NCBI RefSeq assembly: GCF_023952475.1
Contig: NZ_JALHRX010000001.1
Coordinates: 1-64,000 of the forward strand
Direction: 5' to 3'
Source of the DNA: Cupriavidus sp. WGlv3
GTDB taxonomy: Bacteria; Pseudomonadota; Gammaproteobacteria; Burkholderiales; Burkholderiaceae
Length of the DNA stretch: 64,000 nucleotides
The notes beneath the pieces are model-generated. The model ran no database searches and was not told the DNA's origin. It saw only the letters and a program-made list of their open reading frames with translations. The position numbers were made by a program, and so were the translations under genes. Positions 34,464 to 42,684 of the stretch are shown in pieces (positions within the stretch are counted from its first letter, which is position 1; every line of letters begins with the position of its first letter).

Positions 34464-34505
34464 GGGTTTACCCGTTGTTTTCAGATAACCAGCAAACCTT
34501 ATAAT
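34464..34505 (+). promoter_or_regulatory. Promoter/operator of the GntR regulator gene
   Basis: TATAAT lies at 34500-34505, eight bases before the ATG, with TTGTTT (34475-34480) as a poor -35 at 19 bases. A small palindrome GGGTTTACCC occupies 34464-34473. The spacing leaves almost no leader, so the message may be leaderless. Confidence 0.5.
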
Positions 34506-34513
34506 CGACGGTC

Positions 34514-35263
34514 ATGCGAACCCGCACCGTCACCCTTACCGAACAGGTCACGCGCCAGCTGCGCGCCGAAATAGAAAGCGGCGCCTACCCCGTCGGCAGC
34601 CGCCTGCCGACCGGCCGGCAGCTGGCCGAGCAATACGGCGTCAGCGCCGCCGTGATCCGTGAAGTCACCGAGCACCTGCGCTCTCAAGGCTTTGTCGAGT
34701 CGCGCCAGGGGGTGGGCTGCACGGTGCGTTCGCGCACCGGCGCATCCGGCTTCCAGCTGCCGCGCGATCCCGAGTTCGACGCCGGCGAGCTGGCCGACCT
34801 GTACGACCTGCGCATCGACCTGGAAGGCGCCGCCGCGGCGCTGGCCGCGGTGCGCCGCACCGATGACGACGTGGCCGCGCTGACGGCCCTGCTGCAGCGG
34901 CTGCAGGCACGGCTCTACGACCCGCAGCCGGCCGCCGATCTCGACGCGGCCTTCCATATCGGCATCGCCGCCGCCACGCACAACCCGTACTACCGCCAGC
35001 TGCTGCAGTACCTGAACCTGCAGCTGCACCAGGCCGTCGCTACCGCGCGTGCCAATACGCTGCGCCAGCCCGGGCTGGCCGAGACCGTGCATGCCGAACA
35101 CGAAGCCATCGTCGCGGCCATCCGCCATGGCGATGCCGGCGCGGCGCGCGCGGCGGCGGTGGCGCACCTGCAAAGCGCCGCGCGCCGCCTGGGGCTGTCG
35201 CTACGCGTGCGCGCGGACACAGCCACGGCGCCTGGCGCCACCAGTCCCGCATCCCTTTCCTGA
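34514..35263 (+). CDS. GntR-family regulator, FadR/FCD subgroup
   Basis: The product has 249 residues. The winged helix lies near residues 8-72 (EQVTRQLRAEIESGAYPVGS, then REVTEHLRSQGFVESRQGVG). The FCD effector domain follows from about residue 90, with the metal-site pattern DLYDLRIDLEG, FHIGIAAATHN and HAEHEAIVAAI, giving Asp and three His ligands for a bound metal. It lies 15 bases upstream of an FAD-linked D-2-hydroxyacid dehydrogenase gene on the same strand and probably controls it in response to the hydroxyacid. There is no Shine-Dalgarno before the ATG. Confidence 0.9.
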   Translation: MRTRTVTLTEQVTRQLRAEIESGAYPVGSRLPTGRQLAEQYGVSAAVIREVTEHLRSQGFVESRQGVGCTVRSRTGASGFQLPRDPEFDAGELADLYDLRIDLEGAAAALAAVRRTDDDVAALTALLQRLQARLYDPQPAADLDAAFHIGIAAATHNPYYRQLLQYLNLQLHQAVATARANTLRQPGLAETVHAEHEAIVAAIRHGDAGAARAAAVAHLQSAARRLGLSLRVRADTATAPGATSPASLS

Positions 35264-35278
35264 CAAGACACCACCATC

Positions 35279-36691
35279 ATGCAAAACGGATCCTTTGCCC
35301 AGCGGCTCACCGAAGCCCTGGGCCCCGACACCGCGCTGACCCAACCCGACGAGATCGCGCCGTGGCTGTCGGACTGGCGCGGCATCTACCGTGGCCAGGC
35401 CCAGGCGGTGCTGCGGCCCCGTAGCGTCGACGAAGTGTCGCGCGCGCTGGCGCTGTGCCAGCAGGCCGCGGTGCCGGTGGTGCCGCGCGGCGGCAATACC
35501 GGCCTGTGCGGCGGCGCCACGCCCGACGCGCGCGCACAGAACGTGGTGCTGAGCCTGGACCGCATGAACGCGGTGCGCTCGCTCGACACCATCGCCAATA
35601 CCATGGTGGCCGAGGCCGGCTGCATCCTGGGCAACCTGCGCCGCGCGGCGCAGGACGCCAACCGATTGCTGCCGCTGTCGCTGGCGGCGGAGGACTCGTG
35701 CCAGATCGGCGGCAACCTGGCCACCAATGCCGGCGGCGTCAACGTGGTGCGCTATGGCATGACACGCGAACTGGTGCTGGGGGTCGAGGCCGTGCTGCCC
35801 AACGGCGAGGTCTTCCACGGGCTGCGCACGCTGCGCAAGGACAATACCGGCTATGACCTGAAGCAGCTGCTGATCGGCTCTGAAGGCACGCTCGGCGTGA
35901 TCACCGCGGCGGCGCTGCGCCTGTTCCCGCGCACCGATACGCGCAGCGTGGTGCTGGCCGCGGTGGCCTCGCCCGCGCAGTCGCTGGCGCTCTATGAACT
36001 GCTGTTCGAGCAATGCGGCGCACGCCTGCAGGCCTTCGAGTTCTTTACCGGCGCTTGCCTGGACCTGGTGCTCGCGCATGCGGAAGGCGTGCAGGAACCG
36101 TTCGCTCAGCGCTACCCGGCCTATGTGCTGGTGGAGCTGGCCGACACTACCGATGAGGCGGCGCTGAACGCGCTGCTGGAACGCGTCATCGGCGAGGCGC
36201 TGGAACGGGAGCTGTGCCTCGATGCCGCGGTCTCCGCTTCGCTGGCGCAGTTGCAGGCGCTGTGGAAGCTGCGTGAGGAAATCTCCGAAGCGCAGCGCGC
36301 CGACGGCCCGCACCTCAAGCACGACGTGTCGCTGCCGATCGAGCAGATCCCCGCCTTCATGGCATCGATGGAAGCCCGGCTGCGCGCGCTCGATGTCGCG
36401 ATCCGGCCCTTCGTGTTCGGACACTTCGGCGACGGCAACCTGCACTACAACCTGTCGCGTCCCGCCGGCGCTTCCAGGGACTGGGCGGCCACGCAGGGCG
36501 ATGCCGTGACCGATGCGGTGCTGGACGAGGTGATGCGCTACGGCGGCAGCATCAGCGCCGAGCACGGCATCGGCCAGCTCAAGCGCCATGCCTTCCTGGC
36601 GGTGAAGGATCCGCTGGAATTGCGGCTGATGCGCGAGCTCAAGGCGGTGTTCGATCCGGCCGGGATCATGAACCCCGGCAAGCTGCTCTGA
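35279..36691 (+). CDS. FAD-linked D-2-hydroxyacid dehydrogenase (GlcD/D-2-hydroxyglutarate dehydrogenase family)
   Basis: The product has 470 residues. The FAD-binding PCMH domain has VPRGGNTGLCGGATPD near residue 65 and GGNLATNAGGVNVVRYG near residue 145, then GSEGTLGVIT near residue 200. The C-terminal catalytic domain has FGHFGDGNLHYN near residue 380 and SAEHGIGQLKR near residue 425. This set fits D-2-hydroxyglutarate or D-lactate dehydrogenases that pass electrons to a carrier. The GntR neighbour and the nearby lut genes suggest a hydroxyacid substrate. It lacks any iron-sulfur C-terminal domain, unlike YdiJ-type fusions. Confidence 0.9.
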   Translation: MQNGSFAQRLTEALGPDTALTQPDEIAPWLSDWRGIYRGQAQAVLRPRSVDEVSRALALCQQAAVPVVPRGGNTGLCGGATPDARAQNVVLSLDRMNAVRSLDTIANTMVAEAGCILGNLRRAAQDANRLLPLSLAAEDSCQIGGNLATNAGGVNVVRYGMTRELVLGVEAVLPNGEVFHGLRTLRKDNTGYDLKQLLIGSEGTLGVITAAALRLFPRTDTRSVVLAAVASPAQSLALYELLFEQCGARLQAFEFFTGACLDLVLAHAEGVQEPFAQRYPAYVLVELADTTDEAALNALLERVIGEALERELCLDAAVSASLAQLQALWKLREEISEAQRADGPHLKHDVSLPIEQIPAFMASMEARLRALDVAIRPFVFGHFGDGNLHYNLSRPAGASRDWAATQGDAVTDAVLDEVMRYGGSISAEHGIGQLKRHAFLAVKDPLELRLMRELKAVFDPAGIMNPGKLL

Positions 36692-36709
36692 CCGCTGCCG
36701 CACCAAAGC

Positions 36710-36739
36710 AAAACGCGCCGCAATGCGGCGCGTTTTTTT
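36710..36739. terminator. Bidirectional intrinsic terminator
   Basis: ACGCGCCGC (36713-36721), loop AAT, GCGGCGCGT (36725-36733), flanked by AAAA on the left and seven T on the right. It lies between the convergent hydroxyacid dehydrogenase and pbpG genes and suits both. Confidence 0.93.
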
Positions 36740-36757
36740 CCGGTCAGGCGTGCGGGC

Positions 36758-37975
36758 TCAGATGCCGCGCGATTGCTGCGAGGCCAGCACCGCGTGGGCG
36801 CTGCCCGGACCCTGCGTCAGGTTCGGCGACGACGGGAAGCCGCGCTGCGGCGAGGACGGCGAATGCTCGAGCCAGTCCTTGACCCGGTTGGCATCGGCAA
36901 AGCGAGACAGCTTGCCGGCCGAATCCAGGAACACCATCACCACGTTGCGCCCGTGCACACGGGCCTGCATCACCAGGCACTGGCCGGCCTCGGAGATAAA
37001 GCCGGTCTTCTGCAGGCCGATCTCCCAGTTGCCGCCGCGCACCAGGCGGTTGGTGCTGACGTAATGCTGGGTGCGGCCCAGCACATTGACTTCGTGCTCG
37101 GTCTGGGTCGAGTACTCGCGGATGGTCGGGTTGCGGTACGCGGCATTGACCATGCGCACCAGGTCGGTCGCGCTCGACACGTTGCTGCTCGACAGGCCGC
37201 TGGAATCGACGAAATGGCTGTCGTTCATGCCGAGCTCGCGCGCCTTGCGGTTCATGGCCTGCACAAAGGCCGGCAGGCCGCCCGGGTAGTGGCGGCCCAG
37301 CGCCGAAGCGGCGCGGTTCTCGGACGACATCAGCGCCAGCAGCAGCAGTTCCTGGCGCGTCAGCTGCGTGCCGAAGCGCAGGCGCGAGCTGCTGTGCTTC
37401 TCGGTGTCACGGTCTTCTTCGGTGATGGTCAGCACCTCGTCCATCGGCAGGCGCGAGTCCATCACCACCAGCGCGGTCATCAGCTTGGTGATCGATGCAA
37501 TCGGCAGCACTGCGCCGGCATTCTTCTGGAACAGCACCTCGTTGGAGTTCTGGTCCATCACCAGGGCGACGCTGGAGCGCAAGGCCAGCGCATCGTCGGT
37601 GTCGCGCAGGCCCATGGCCTCGCCCAGCGACGGCTTGGACGGCGTAAACGCAGCCCGCACCGGGGCCGCGCGCTGCGCCACCACGACGTGGCGCTTGCCC
37701 TTCTTCAGCACCACGACCTTGCGCGCGGAGCGTGCTTCGCTCTTCGCGACCCTGGCATTGCGGGAGCTCTTGGCAACAGGCTTGGAAGCGGTCTTTTTCT
37801 CCGTTTTAGCGGATTTTGTCTGCTTTTTGCTTGTTTTTTGCGTGGATGAGGCCGTGGTGGCCGCTTCGGCCACGGGCACCGCGACCATCGACACCGACAC
37901 CAATACCGCGGCGGCGACGGCGGACAAGGGTGTGGAGCCGAAGAATCTGGAGAAAATGGAATCAGACCGGAACAT
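36758..37975 (-). CDS. pbpG: D-alanyl-D-alanine endopeptidase PbpG (PBP7-like)
   Basis: The product has 405 residues. The start MFRSDSIFSRFFG gives a signal peptide ending near VAEAATT; an upstream in-frame ATG would add a second hydrophobic stretch and is less likely. A Lys/Ser/Thr-rich basic linker of about 70 residues follows, unusual in length for PBP7. The penicillin-binding peptidase S11 domain has the active-site SITK, the SSEN box (S-x-N) and KTG near residue 335. It cleaves peptidoglycan cross-links in the periplasm. The C-terminal 40 residues are Ser/Pro-rich. It ends at a bidirectional terminator. Confidence 0.92.
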   Translation of the reverse strand: MFRSDSIFSRFFGSTPLSAVAAAVLVSVSMVAVPVAEAATTASSTQKTSKKQTKSAKTEKKTASKPVAKSSRNARVAKSEARSARKVVVLKKGKRHVVVAQRAAPVRAAFTPSKPSLGEAMGLRDTDDALALRSSVALVMDQNSNEVLFQKNAGAVLPIASITKLMTALVVMDSRLPMDEVLTITEEDRDTEKHSSSRLRFGTQLTRQELLLLALMSSENRAASALGRHYPGGLPAFVQAMNRKARELGMNDSHFVDSSGLSSSNVSSATDLVRMVNAAYRNPTIREYSTQTEHEVNVLGRTQHYVSTNRLVRGGNWEIGLQKTGFISEAGQCLVMQARVHGRNVVMVFLDSAGKLSRFADANRVKDWLEHSPSSPQRGFPSSPNLTQGPGSAHAVLASQQSRGI

Positions 37976-38076
37976 GATTCGTTCAGCGCATAGGAATGGC
38001 GCTAGTGTAGGAAATAAAGAAATTGTTAGCAAGATTAAAGACTTACAGACGCTCCTTAAAGTTCGATTCACATACA

Positions 38077-38093
38077 TTTCCACATTGTGGAAA
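38077..38093 (-). promoter_or_regulatory. Inverted repeat upstream of pbpG
   Basis: TTTCCAC-ATT-GTGGAAA (38077-38093) is a perfect dyad about 100 bases before the pbpG start, in an AT-rich patch from 37980 to 38100 that contrasts with the GC-rich surroundings. It may be an operator for pbpG or part of its promoter. The rest of 37976-38246 holds no gene I can support. Confidence 0.45.
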
Positions 38094-38246
38094 AAGTACG
38101 TAATGCGTCACGTCCGCTATCGAACTCCAATGCGCTCGACCAAGCGCAGTCCGGCTCACCCTTGCTACCCCTTCGTAGCGACGAAGCCAATATGCGAAGT
38201 CTCTTGTGATATCGGCGCCCATCGTTACATGTTGAAACAAATTTCA

Positions 38247-38960
38247 CTATGAGAGAAAACGCGCAAACCCGCTGACCGGCTCACGTTCCGTGGTGAGGCG
38301 GTTTGCGATGGCCTCCGGATCGGCAAAGCCCAGCGACATGCCGCACACCACCATTTCTTCAGGTGGCAGCCGCAGGTGGCTGGCGATGATCTTGTGAAAC
38401 TGCGTGAACGCCGCCTGCGGGCAGGTATCGAGCCCGCGCGCCCGGGCGGCAACCATGATGCTTTGCAGGAACATGCCGTAGTCGAGCCAGCTGCCCTGTT
38501 CCATGATGCGGTCGATGGTGAAGATGAGGCCCACCGGCGCATCGAAGAAACGGAAGTTGCGCGCATGCTGTTCGTGCATGCGCGCCTTGTCTTCGCGGCT
38601 GATCTCGAGCAGCCCGTACAGGTCCCAGCCCACCTTGCGCCGCCGCGACAGGTACGGATCGGCCCATTCGCGCGGATAGTACGGGTACTCCTCGCGGTAC
38701 TTGCTGTCGCGCTCGGGATCTTCATAGGCGGCCAGCACGTCGGCGCACAGCTTGGCCTTGGCCTCGCCCGACAACACATAGACGCGCCACGGCTGCGTAT
38801 TGGTGCCGGACGGCGCGCGGCTGGCTACCGCCAGGATCTCTTCCACGGTGCTGCGCGGCAGGGGCGTATCGAGAAAGGCCCGCACCGAGCGCCGCGTCAG
38901 GATCGCGCGATCCACGCAGTCCACGGCCTCCTGCGAGCCGAGTTGATTCTCGTGGGACAT
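38247..38960 (-). CDS. Nitroreductase family FMN oxidoreductase
   Basis: The product has 237 residues from MSHENQLGS; an ATG three codons earlier abuts the ribosome site CAGGAG with no spacing, so the second start is preferred. Nitroreductase marks are the N-terminal RRSVRAFLD and APSGTNTQPWRVYVL near residues 25-60 (FMN phosphate and ring contacts), and LDYGMFLQSIMVAARARGLDTCPQ near residue 160. It is likely a homodimeric FMN enzyme reducing nitro groups or quinones with NAD(P)H. The physiological substrate is unknown. A thioesterase gene begins the same minus-strand run upstream. Confidence 0.88.
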   Translation of the reverse strand: MSHENQLGSQEAVDCVDRAILTRRSVRAFLDTPLPRSTVEEILAVASRAPSGTNTQPWRVYVLSGEAKAKLCADVLAAYEDPERDSKYREEYPYYPREWADPYLSRRRKVGWDLYGLLEISREDKARMHEQHARNFRFFDAPVGLIFTIDRIMEQGSWLDYGMFLQSIMVAARARGLDTCPQAAFTQFHKIIASHLRLPPEEMVVCGMSLGFADPEAIANRLTTEREPVSGFARFLS

Positions 38961-38985
38961 CTTGTTCATCTCCTGTTGCCCCGCC

Positions 38986-39444
38986 CTATTCCCGTGCGCC
39001 CGTCACCGCGCCCGCCGCCGCCAACGGCAGCAGCGCTTCGCGCAACGCGCCCGGCAACGGTACCGGGCGGCGCGTAGCGCGATCGACATAGACGTGGATG
39101 AAATGCCCTTGCGCGGCAGCGACCTCGTTGTCGCCGCTGAACAGGCCGACCTCATAGCGCACGCTCGACGTGCCCAGCCTGGCTACGCGTAAACCCGCTA
39201 CCACGGTCTCGGGAAAACTGAGCGACGAGAAGTAGTTGCACTGCGTCTCGATCACCAGCCCGATGGTGTCGCCCGACATGACATCGAGCACGCCCTGCCG
39301 GATCAGGTAGGTATTCACCACGGTGTCAAAATAACTGTAGTAGACAACGTTGTTAACGTGGCCATAGACATCGTTATCCATCCAACGCGTGGTGATCGGC
39401 TGGAAGTACGGATAGGCACTGCGCGATTCGGCTTGCGGTTTCAT
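38986..39444 (-). CDS. Hotdog-fold acyl-CoA thioesterase (4HBT/YbgC-like)
   Basis: The product has 152 residues. The hotdog signature TTRWMDNDVYGHVNNVVYYSY near residue 18 carries the catalytic Asp (D-N-D-V-Y-G-H-V-N-N), as in 4-hydroxybenzoyl-CoA and YbgC thioesterases. It hydrolyses some acyl-CoA; which one is not evident. No purine-rich ribosome site precedes the start. It lies between the nitroreductase gene and an EamA transporter gene on the same strand. Confidence 0.88.
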   Translation of the reverse strand: MKPQAESRSAYPYFQPITTRWMDNDVYGHVNNVVYYSYFDTVVNTYLIRQGVLDVMSGDTIGLVIETQCNYFSSLSFPETVVAGLRVARLGTSSVRYEVGLFSGDNEVAAAQGHFIHVYVDRATRRPVPLPGALREALLPLAAAGAVTGARE

Positions 39445-39528
39445 GGGGCGAGAGGGAGACAGGACGCGAGGCAGTACGAAATGCGAATATTCTGAACCAG
39501 CGACCTACGCGATACGAACGCGCGGACG

Positions 39529-40455
39529 CTAGCGACGGATGACAAGCGCGACACCCAGCGCGGCCAGCACCATGCCGGCGGCCGCCAGCGGCGGGAAACG
39601 CTCGCCGAACAAGAGCCAGGCCATCACCGCCGTGGTAGGCGGGGTCAGGTACATCAGGCTGGACACCTTGGTGGCCGCACCTTGGCGGATCAGCAGGAAC
39701 AGCAGCGAGATCGCGCCGATCGACAACGCCACCACCGACCACGCCAGCGCGCCGAGCATGGCGGCAGTCCACTGCACCTCCCGCGTCTCGAACAGGAACA
39801 TCAACGGCACGCAGGCGAGCGCCGCCGCGGCGAACTGGATCACCGAACCCATGCGCAGGTCGAACACCGGGCAGAAATGCCGCTGGTAGACCGTGCCCAC
39901 GGTAATGCTGAACAACGCGCCGCCAGCCAGCGCGAGGCTTGCCGGCGTCAAGCCGCTGGCGCCGAGCTTGTTCGCCACCACCAGCGCCACGCCGGCAATG
40001 CCCAGCAGCAGGCCCAGCCACTGGCGTGCGCCGATGCGCTCGCCCATGCGCGTGGCAATCAGTGCGGTCAGGATCGGCTGCATGCCGACGATCAGCGCCG
40101 ATACGCCTGCCGGCATGCCGAGCTTGATCGCGGCCCATACCCCGCCGAGATAGCCCGCCTGCAGCAGCAGGCCTGCCACCGCGATATGCCCCACTGCGCG
40201 CCAGTCGGTTGCAGTCGATCCCGTCACGCGCGGCAGCGGCACGCGCGCCAGCAGCACGAACGGCACCATCAGCACCAGCACGCCGGCAAAGCGCAGGAAC
40301 AGGAAGGTCATCGGCTCGGCATACGGCATGCCGTATTTGGCGACGATAAAGCCGGTGCTCCAGATCAGCACGAACAGCCACGGCATCGATGCCACCCACA
40401 GCGTGGCACGCGGGCTGGCCGCACCGCGGCGGCCCGAGTCGATCGCCTCGCTCAT
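39529..40455 (-). CDS. EamA/DMT-superfamily transporter
   Basis: This 308-residue protein has ten hydrophobic segments and two EamA repeats. The first begins PWLFVLIWSTGFIVAKYGMP near residue 25 and the second ALAGGALFSITVGTVYQRHF near residue 175. Such proteins export metabolites, often amino acids or related compounds, across the inner membrane. It starts with ATGA overlapping the end of a histone-deacetylase-like gene, so it may handle a product or substrate of that enzyme. The substrate is unknown. Confidence 0.9.
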   Translation of the reverse strand: MSEAIDSGRRGAASPRATLWVASMPWLFVLIWSTGFIVAKYGMPYAEPMTFLFLRFAGVLVLMVPFVLLARVPLPRVTGSTATDWRAVGHIAVAGLLLQAGYLGGVWAAIKLGMPAGVSALIVGMQPILTALIATRMGERIGARQWLGLLLGIAGVALVVANKLGASGLTPASLALAGGALFSITVGTVYQRHFCPVFDLRMGSVIQFAAAALACVPLMFLFETREVQWTAAMLGALAWSVVALSIGAISLLFLLIRQGAATKVSSLMYLTPPTTAVMAWLLFGERFPPLAAAGMVLAALGVALVIRR

Positions 40456-41378
40456 GACGCAAGCCTTGCGGCAAGTTGCGCGTACCGGGCGTGATATTGT
40501 TCGGCGAGCCGCACCGTCTGCGCATGGACGGCAACGGTGTCTTCGATCTGGTTGCCGTAGCCGCCGGCCATGGTCACCGCCACCGGCAGCCGGCGTGCTT
40601 GCGCGGCGTCGAACACCAGGCGGTCGCGCCGTGCCAGGCCAGCCATGGTTAGTTTCAACCGCCCGAGCCGGTCGCCCTCGTGCGGGTCCGCGCCCGCCAG
40701 GTAAATCAGCAGGTCCGGCTCGAAGCGGCGGAACAGCGTGTCCAGCGCGGTCTGCAGCGCCTGCGCGTAGGCCTCGTCGTCGCAGCCATCCGGCAGGCCG
40801 ACGTCGAGGTCGCTCGCTTCCTTGCGAAACGGGTAGTTCTTCTCGCCGTGCAGCGACAGCGTGAATACCGATGGGTCGCCGTGCAGGATCGATGCGGTGC
40901 CGTTGCCCTGGTGCACGTCGAGGTCGATCACCGCGACGCGGCGCACCGCGCCGTCGCGCTGCAGCACGCGCGCCGCGATCGCGGCGTCGTTGAAGACGCA
41001 GAAGCCGCCGCCCTTGTCCGCGTACGCGTGGTGAGTGCCACCGGCCAGGTTCACGGCAATGCCTTCACGCAGCGCGCTGCGGCAGGCCTCGATAGTGGCG
41101 CCCGCCGAACGGCGCGAGCGCTCCACCATCGCTTCGGACCACGGAAAGCCGATCTCGCGCTGGCGCGCGGCGTCGAGCGTGCCGGCCGAGGCCGCCTCTA
41201 CATATTCCGCCGTGTGCGCCAGCAGCAGCGCATCGTCGCCGGCGCGCGGCGCCTCGGACAGGCGCAGCCCCGGCACCTGGGCCGACACCGCGTCGCGCAG
41301 CATGCTGTACTTGCGCATGGGGAAGCGATGTCCCGGCGGCAACGGCAGCACGAAGTGGTCGGCGTAGAAAGCGAGCAT
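40452..41378 (-). CDS. Histone deacetylase-like amidohydrolase (class II HDAC/AcuC/AphA superfamily)
   Basis: The product has 308 residues. Zinc and catalytic marks are GGTHHAYADKGGGFCVFND near residue 113 (tandem His), then VIDLDVHQGNGTASI near residue 150 (Asp and His zinc ligands), then LIYLAGADPHEGDRLG near residue 225 (third zinc Asp). Bacterial members remove acetyl groups from lysines, polyamines or acetoin-linked proteins; the short length and simple layout are typical of single-domain bacterial forms. It is coupled to an EamA exporter gene. The substrate is unassigned. Confidence 0.9.
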   Translation of the reverse strand: MLAFYADHFVLPLPPGHRFPMRKYSMLRDAVSAQVPGLRLSEAPRAGDDALLLAHTAEYVEAASAGTLDAARQREIGFPWSEAMVERSRRSAGATIEACRSALREGIAVNLAGGTHHAYADKGGGFCVFNDAAIAARVLQRDGAVRRVAVIDLDVHQGNGTASILHGDPSVFTLSLHGEKNYPFRKEASDLDVGLPDGCDDEAYAQALQTALDTLFRRFEPDLLIYLAGADPHEGDRLGRLKLTMAGLARRDRLVFDAAQARRLPVAVTMAGGYGNQIEDTVAVHAQTVRLAEQYHARYAQLAARLAS

Positions 41379-41745
41379 GGAAAGAGGCCTGGGCGATTCT
41401 GTTCACATCTTGTTGGTGTTCCGGCCTCGGCCGGTCGTACCGGCGCGGGCAGCCTGGCATGGTAGCACCCCTGCCCTGGCATTGCCGGCGGACCCCGGAA
41501 TGCCTACGACGCCACTTGCAGCAAGCCCGAATCAACCGGATTTTGTGCGACGCACAAAATCTCCTTGACATTGACTCGGCCGCCCCTAAAATACGGCTTG
41601 TTGCGGCGCACAAACGCAAAAACGAATTGGCGCCCTGACCCACCCACACGCCTGGGCTGGCCGAAACGGGCTCAACACCGTCACGGCCCTGACATCTAGG
41701 CGGCTTAATTTGCTTGACCTTGAAGTTCACCACTGGAGACCAGCA
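41379..41745 (+). promoter_or_regulatory. phaP1 upstream region with PhaR-like inverted repeat and promoter
   Basis: This 367-base stretch carries no gene. A perfect dyad GATTTTGTGC-GAC-GCACAAAATC lies at 41539-41561. TTGACA follows at 41565-41570 and TAAAAT at 41587-41592, 16 bases apart. A further GCACAAACGCAAAAACG element lies at 41608-41624, just past the likely transcription start. PhaR of R. eutropha is known to repress phaP from sites of this kind and to leave when PHB granules form. The ribosome site GGAGA precedes the ATG. Confidence 0.8.
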
Positions 41746-42324
41746 ATGATCCTCACCCCGGAACAAGTCGCAGCAGCACAAAAGGCTAACCTCGAAACGC
41801 TGTTCGGCCTGACCACCAAGGCGTTTGAAGGCGTCGAAAAGCTCGTCGAACTGAACCTGCAGGTCGTCAAGACCACCTTCGCCGAAAACGTCGAGAACGC
41901 CAAGAAGGCGCTGTCGGCCAAGGACGCCCAGGAGCTGCTGGCGATCCAGGCTGCCGCCGTGCAGCCGGTCGCCGAAAAGACCCTGGCCTACACCCGTCAC
42001 CTGTACGAGATCGCTTCGGAAACCCAGAGCGAATTCGCCAAGGTGGCCGAGGCTCAGCTGGCCGAAGGCTCGAAGAACGTCCAGGCCCTGGTCGAGAACT
42101 TCGCCAAGAACGCCCCGGCCGGTTCGGAATCGACCGTGGCCATCGTGAAGTCGGCGATCTCCGCTGCCAACAACGCCTACGAGTCGGTGCAGAAGGCGAC
42201 CAAGCAAGCGGTCGAAATCGCTGAAACCAACTTCCAGGCCGCCGCCACGGCTGCCACCAAGGCTGCCCAGCAAGCCAGCGCCACGGCCCGCACGGCCACG
42301 GCGAAGAAGGCCACTGCTGCCTGA
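41746..42324 (+). CDS. phaP1: Phasin PhaP1, major PHB-granule surface protein
   Basis: The product has 192 residues, the same length as C. necator PhaP1. It coats polyhydroxybutyrate granules and controls their number and size. Sequence from [20 protein letters not shown] through [17 protein letters not shown] is the family core; the C-terminal Ala/Thr/Lys-rich tail ([16 protein letters not shown]) is also characteristic. It is amphipathic and helical with no signal peptide. It stands alone with a PhaR-type operator and its own terminator. From memory it differs from the H16 protein at only a couple of positions. Confidence 0.97.
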   Translation: MILTPEQVAAAQKANLETLFGLTTKAFEGVEKLVELNLQVVKTTFAENVENAKKALSAKDAQELLAIQAAAVQPVAEKTLAYTRHLYEIASETQSEFAKVAEAQLAEGSKNVQALVENFAKNAPAGSESTVAIVKSAISAANNAYESVQKATKQAVEIAETNFQAAATAATKAAQQASATARTATAKKATAA

Positions 42325-42498
42325 TAGCCAGCGTTGAAGACGGACCGGCTGCGGCCGGTCCGTTGGCAAAGCCCATTGCCACGGGTTGCCGTGGGTTTTG
42401 CCAACGATGAAGGGAGTGCCATGACCGACCGGCCCGGCGCTGCCTTGTCTGCCGATGTCTCCTCGGTACCGCGGTCTCCTTGTCCAAAGGTATCGTTA

Positions 42499-42528
42499 AA
42501 CCCGACCTCTACAGGTCGGGTTTTTTTT
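42499..42528 (+). terminator. Intrinsic terminator downstream of phaP1
   Basis: AACCCGACCT (42499-42508), loop CTAC, AGGTCGGGTT (42513-42522), then an eight-T run through 42528. Confidence 0.93.
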
Positions 42529-42638
42529 GGGCTCTCGCCTCAGCCAGCCTTTCCCGCCGCCCTTTCCCCCTCTCGCTGCAAGCCGCCACGCATTGACGCT
42601 GATAAGTTATGGCGGTTAATTGCGAAACCACGCAAAAC

Positions 42639-42663
42639 AAAGCCCGCCATCAAGGCGGGCTTT
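42639..42663 (-). terminator. Intrinsic terminator of the pdh cluster
   Basis: AAAGCCCGCC (42639-42648), loop ATCAA, GGCGGGCTTT (42654-42663). On the minus strand a TTTGTTTTG tract follows. It lies 22 bases beyond the pdhL stop. Confidence 0.9.
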
Positions 42664-42684
42664 GTCATGGCAGCGGCCAGCGCC

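Larger units (their letters stand above)
42325..42684. other. Spacer after phaP1 with three hairpins, no supported gene
   Basis: Successive hairpins occur: ACGGACCGGC-TGCG-GCCGGTCCGT (42340-42363), then TTGGCAAAGCCCA paired with TGGGTTTTGCCAA (42364-42404), then the phaP1 terminator at 42499-42528. The pdhL terminator lies at the right. A frame from ATG 42421 has a passable ribosome site but runs through the terminator stem and has no family resemblance, so I do not call it. Confidence 0.6.

Noticed and set aside
42421..42684. Possible small gene after phaP1
   Set aside because: A passable ribosome site exists, but the frame runs through the phaP1 and pdhL terminators and the peptide is not gene-like.
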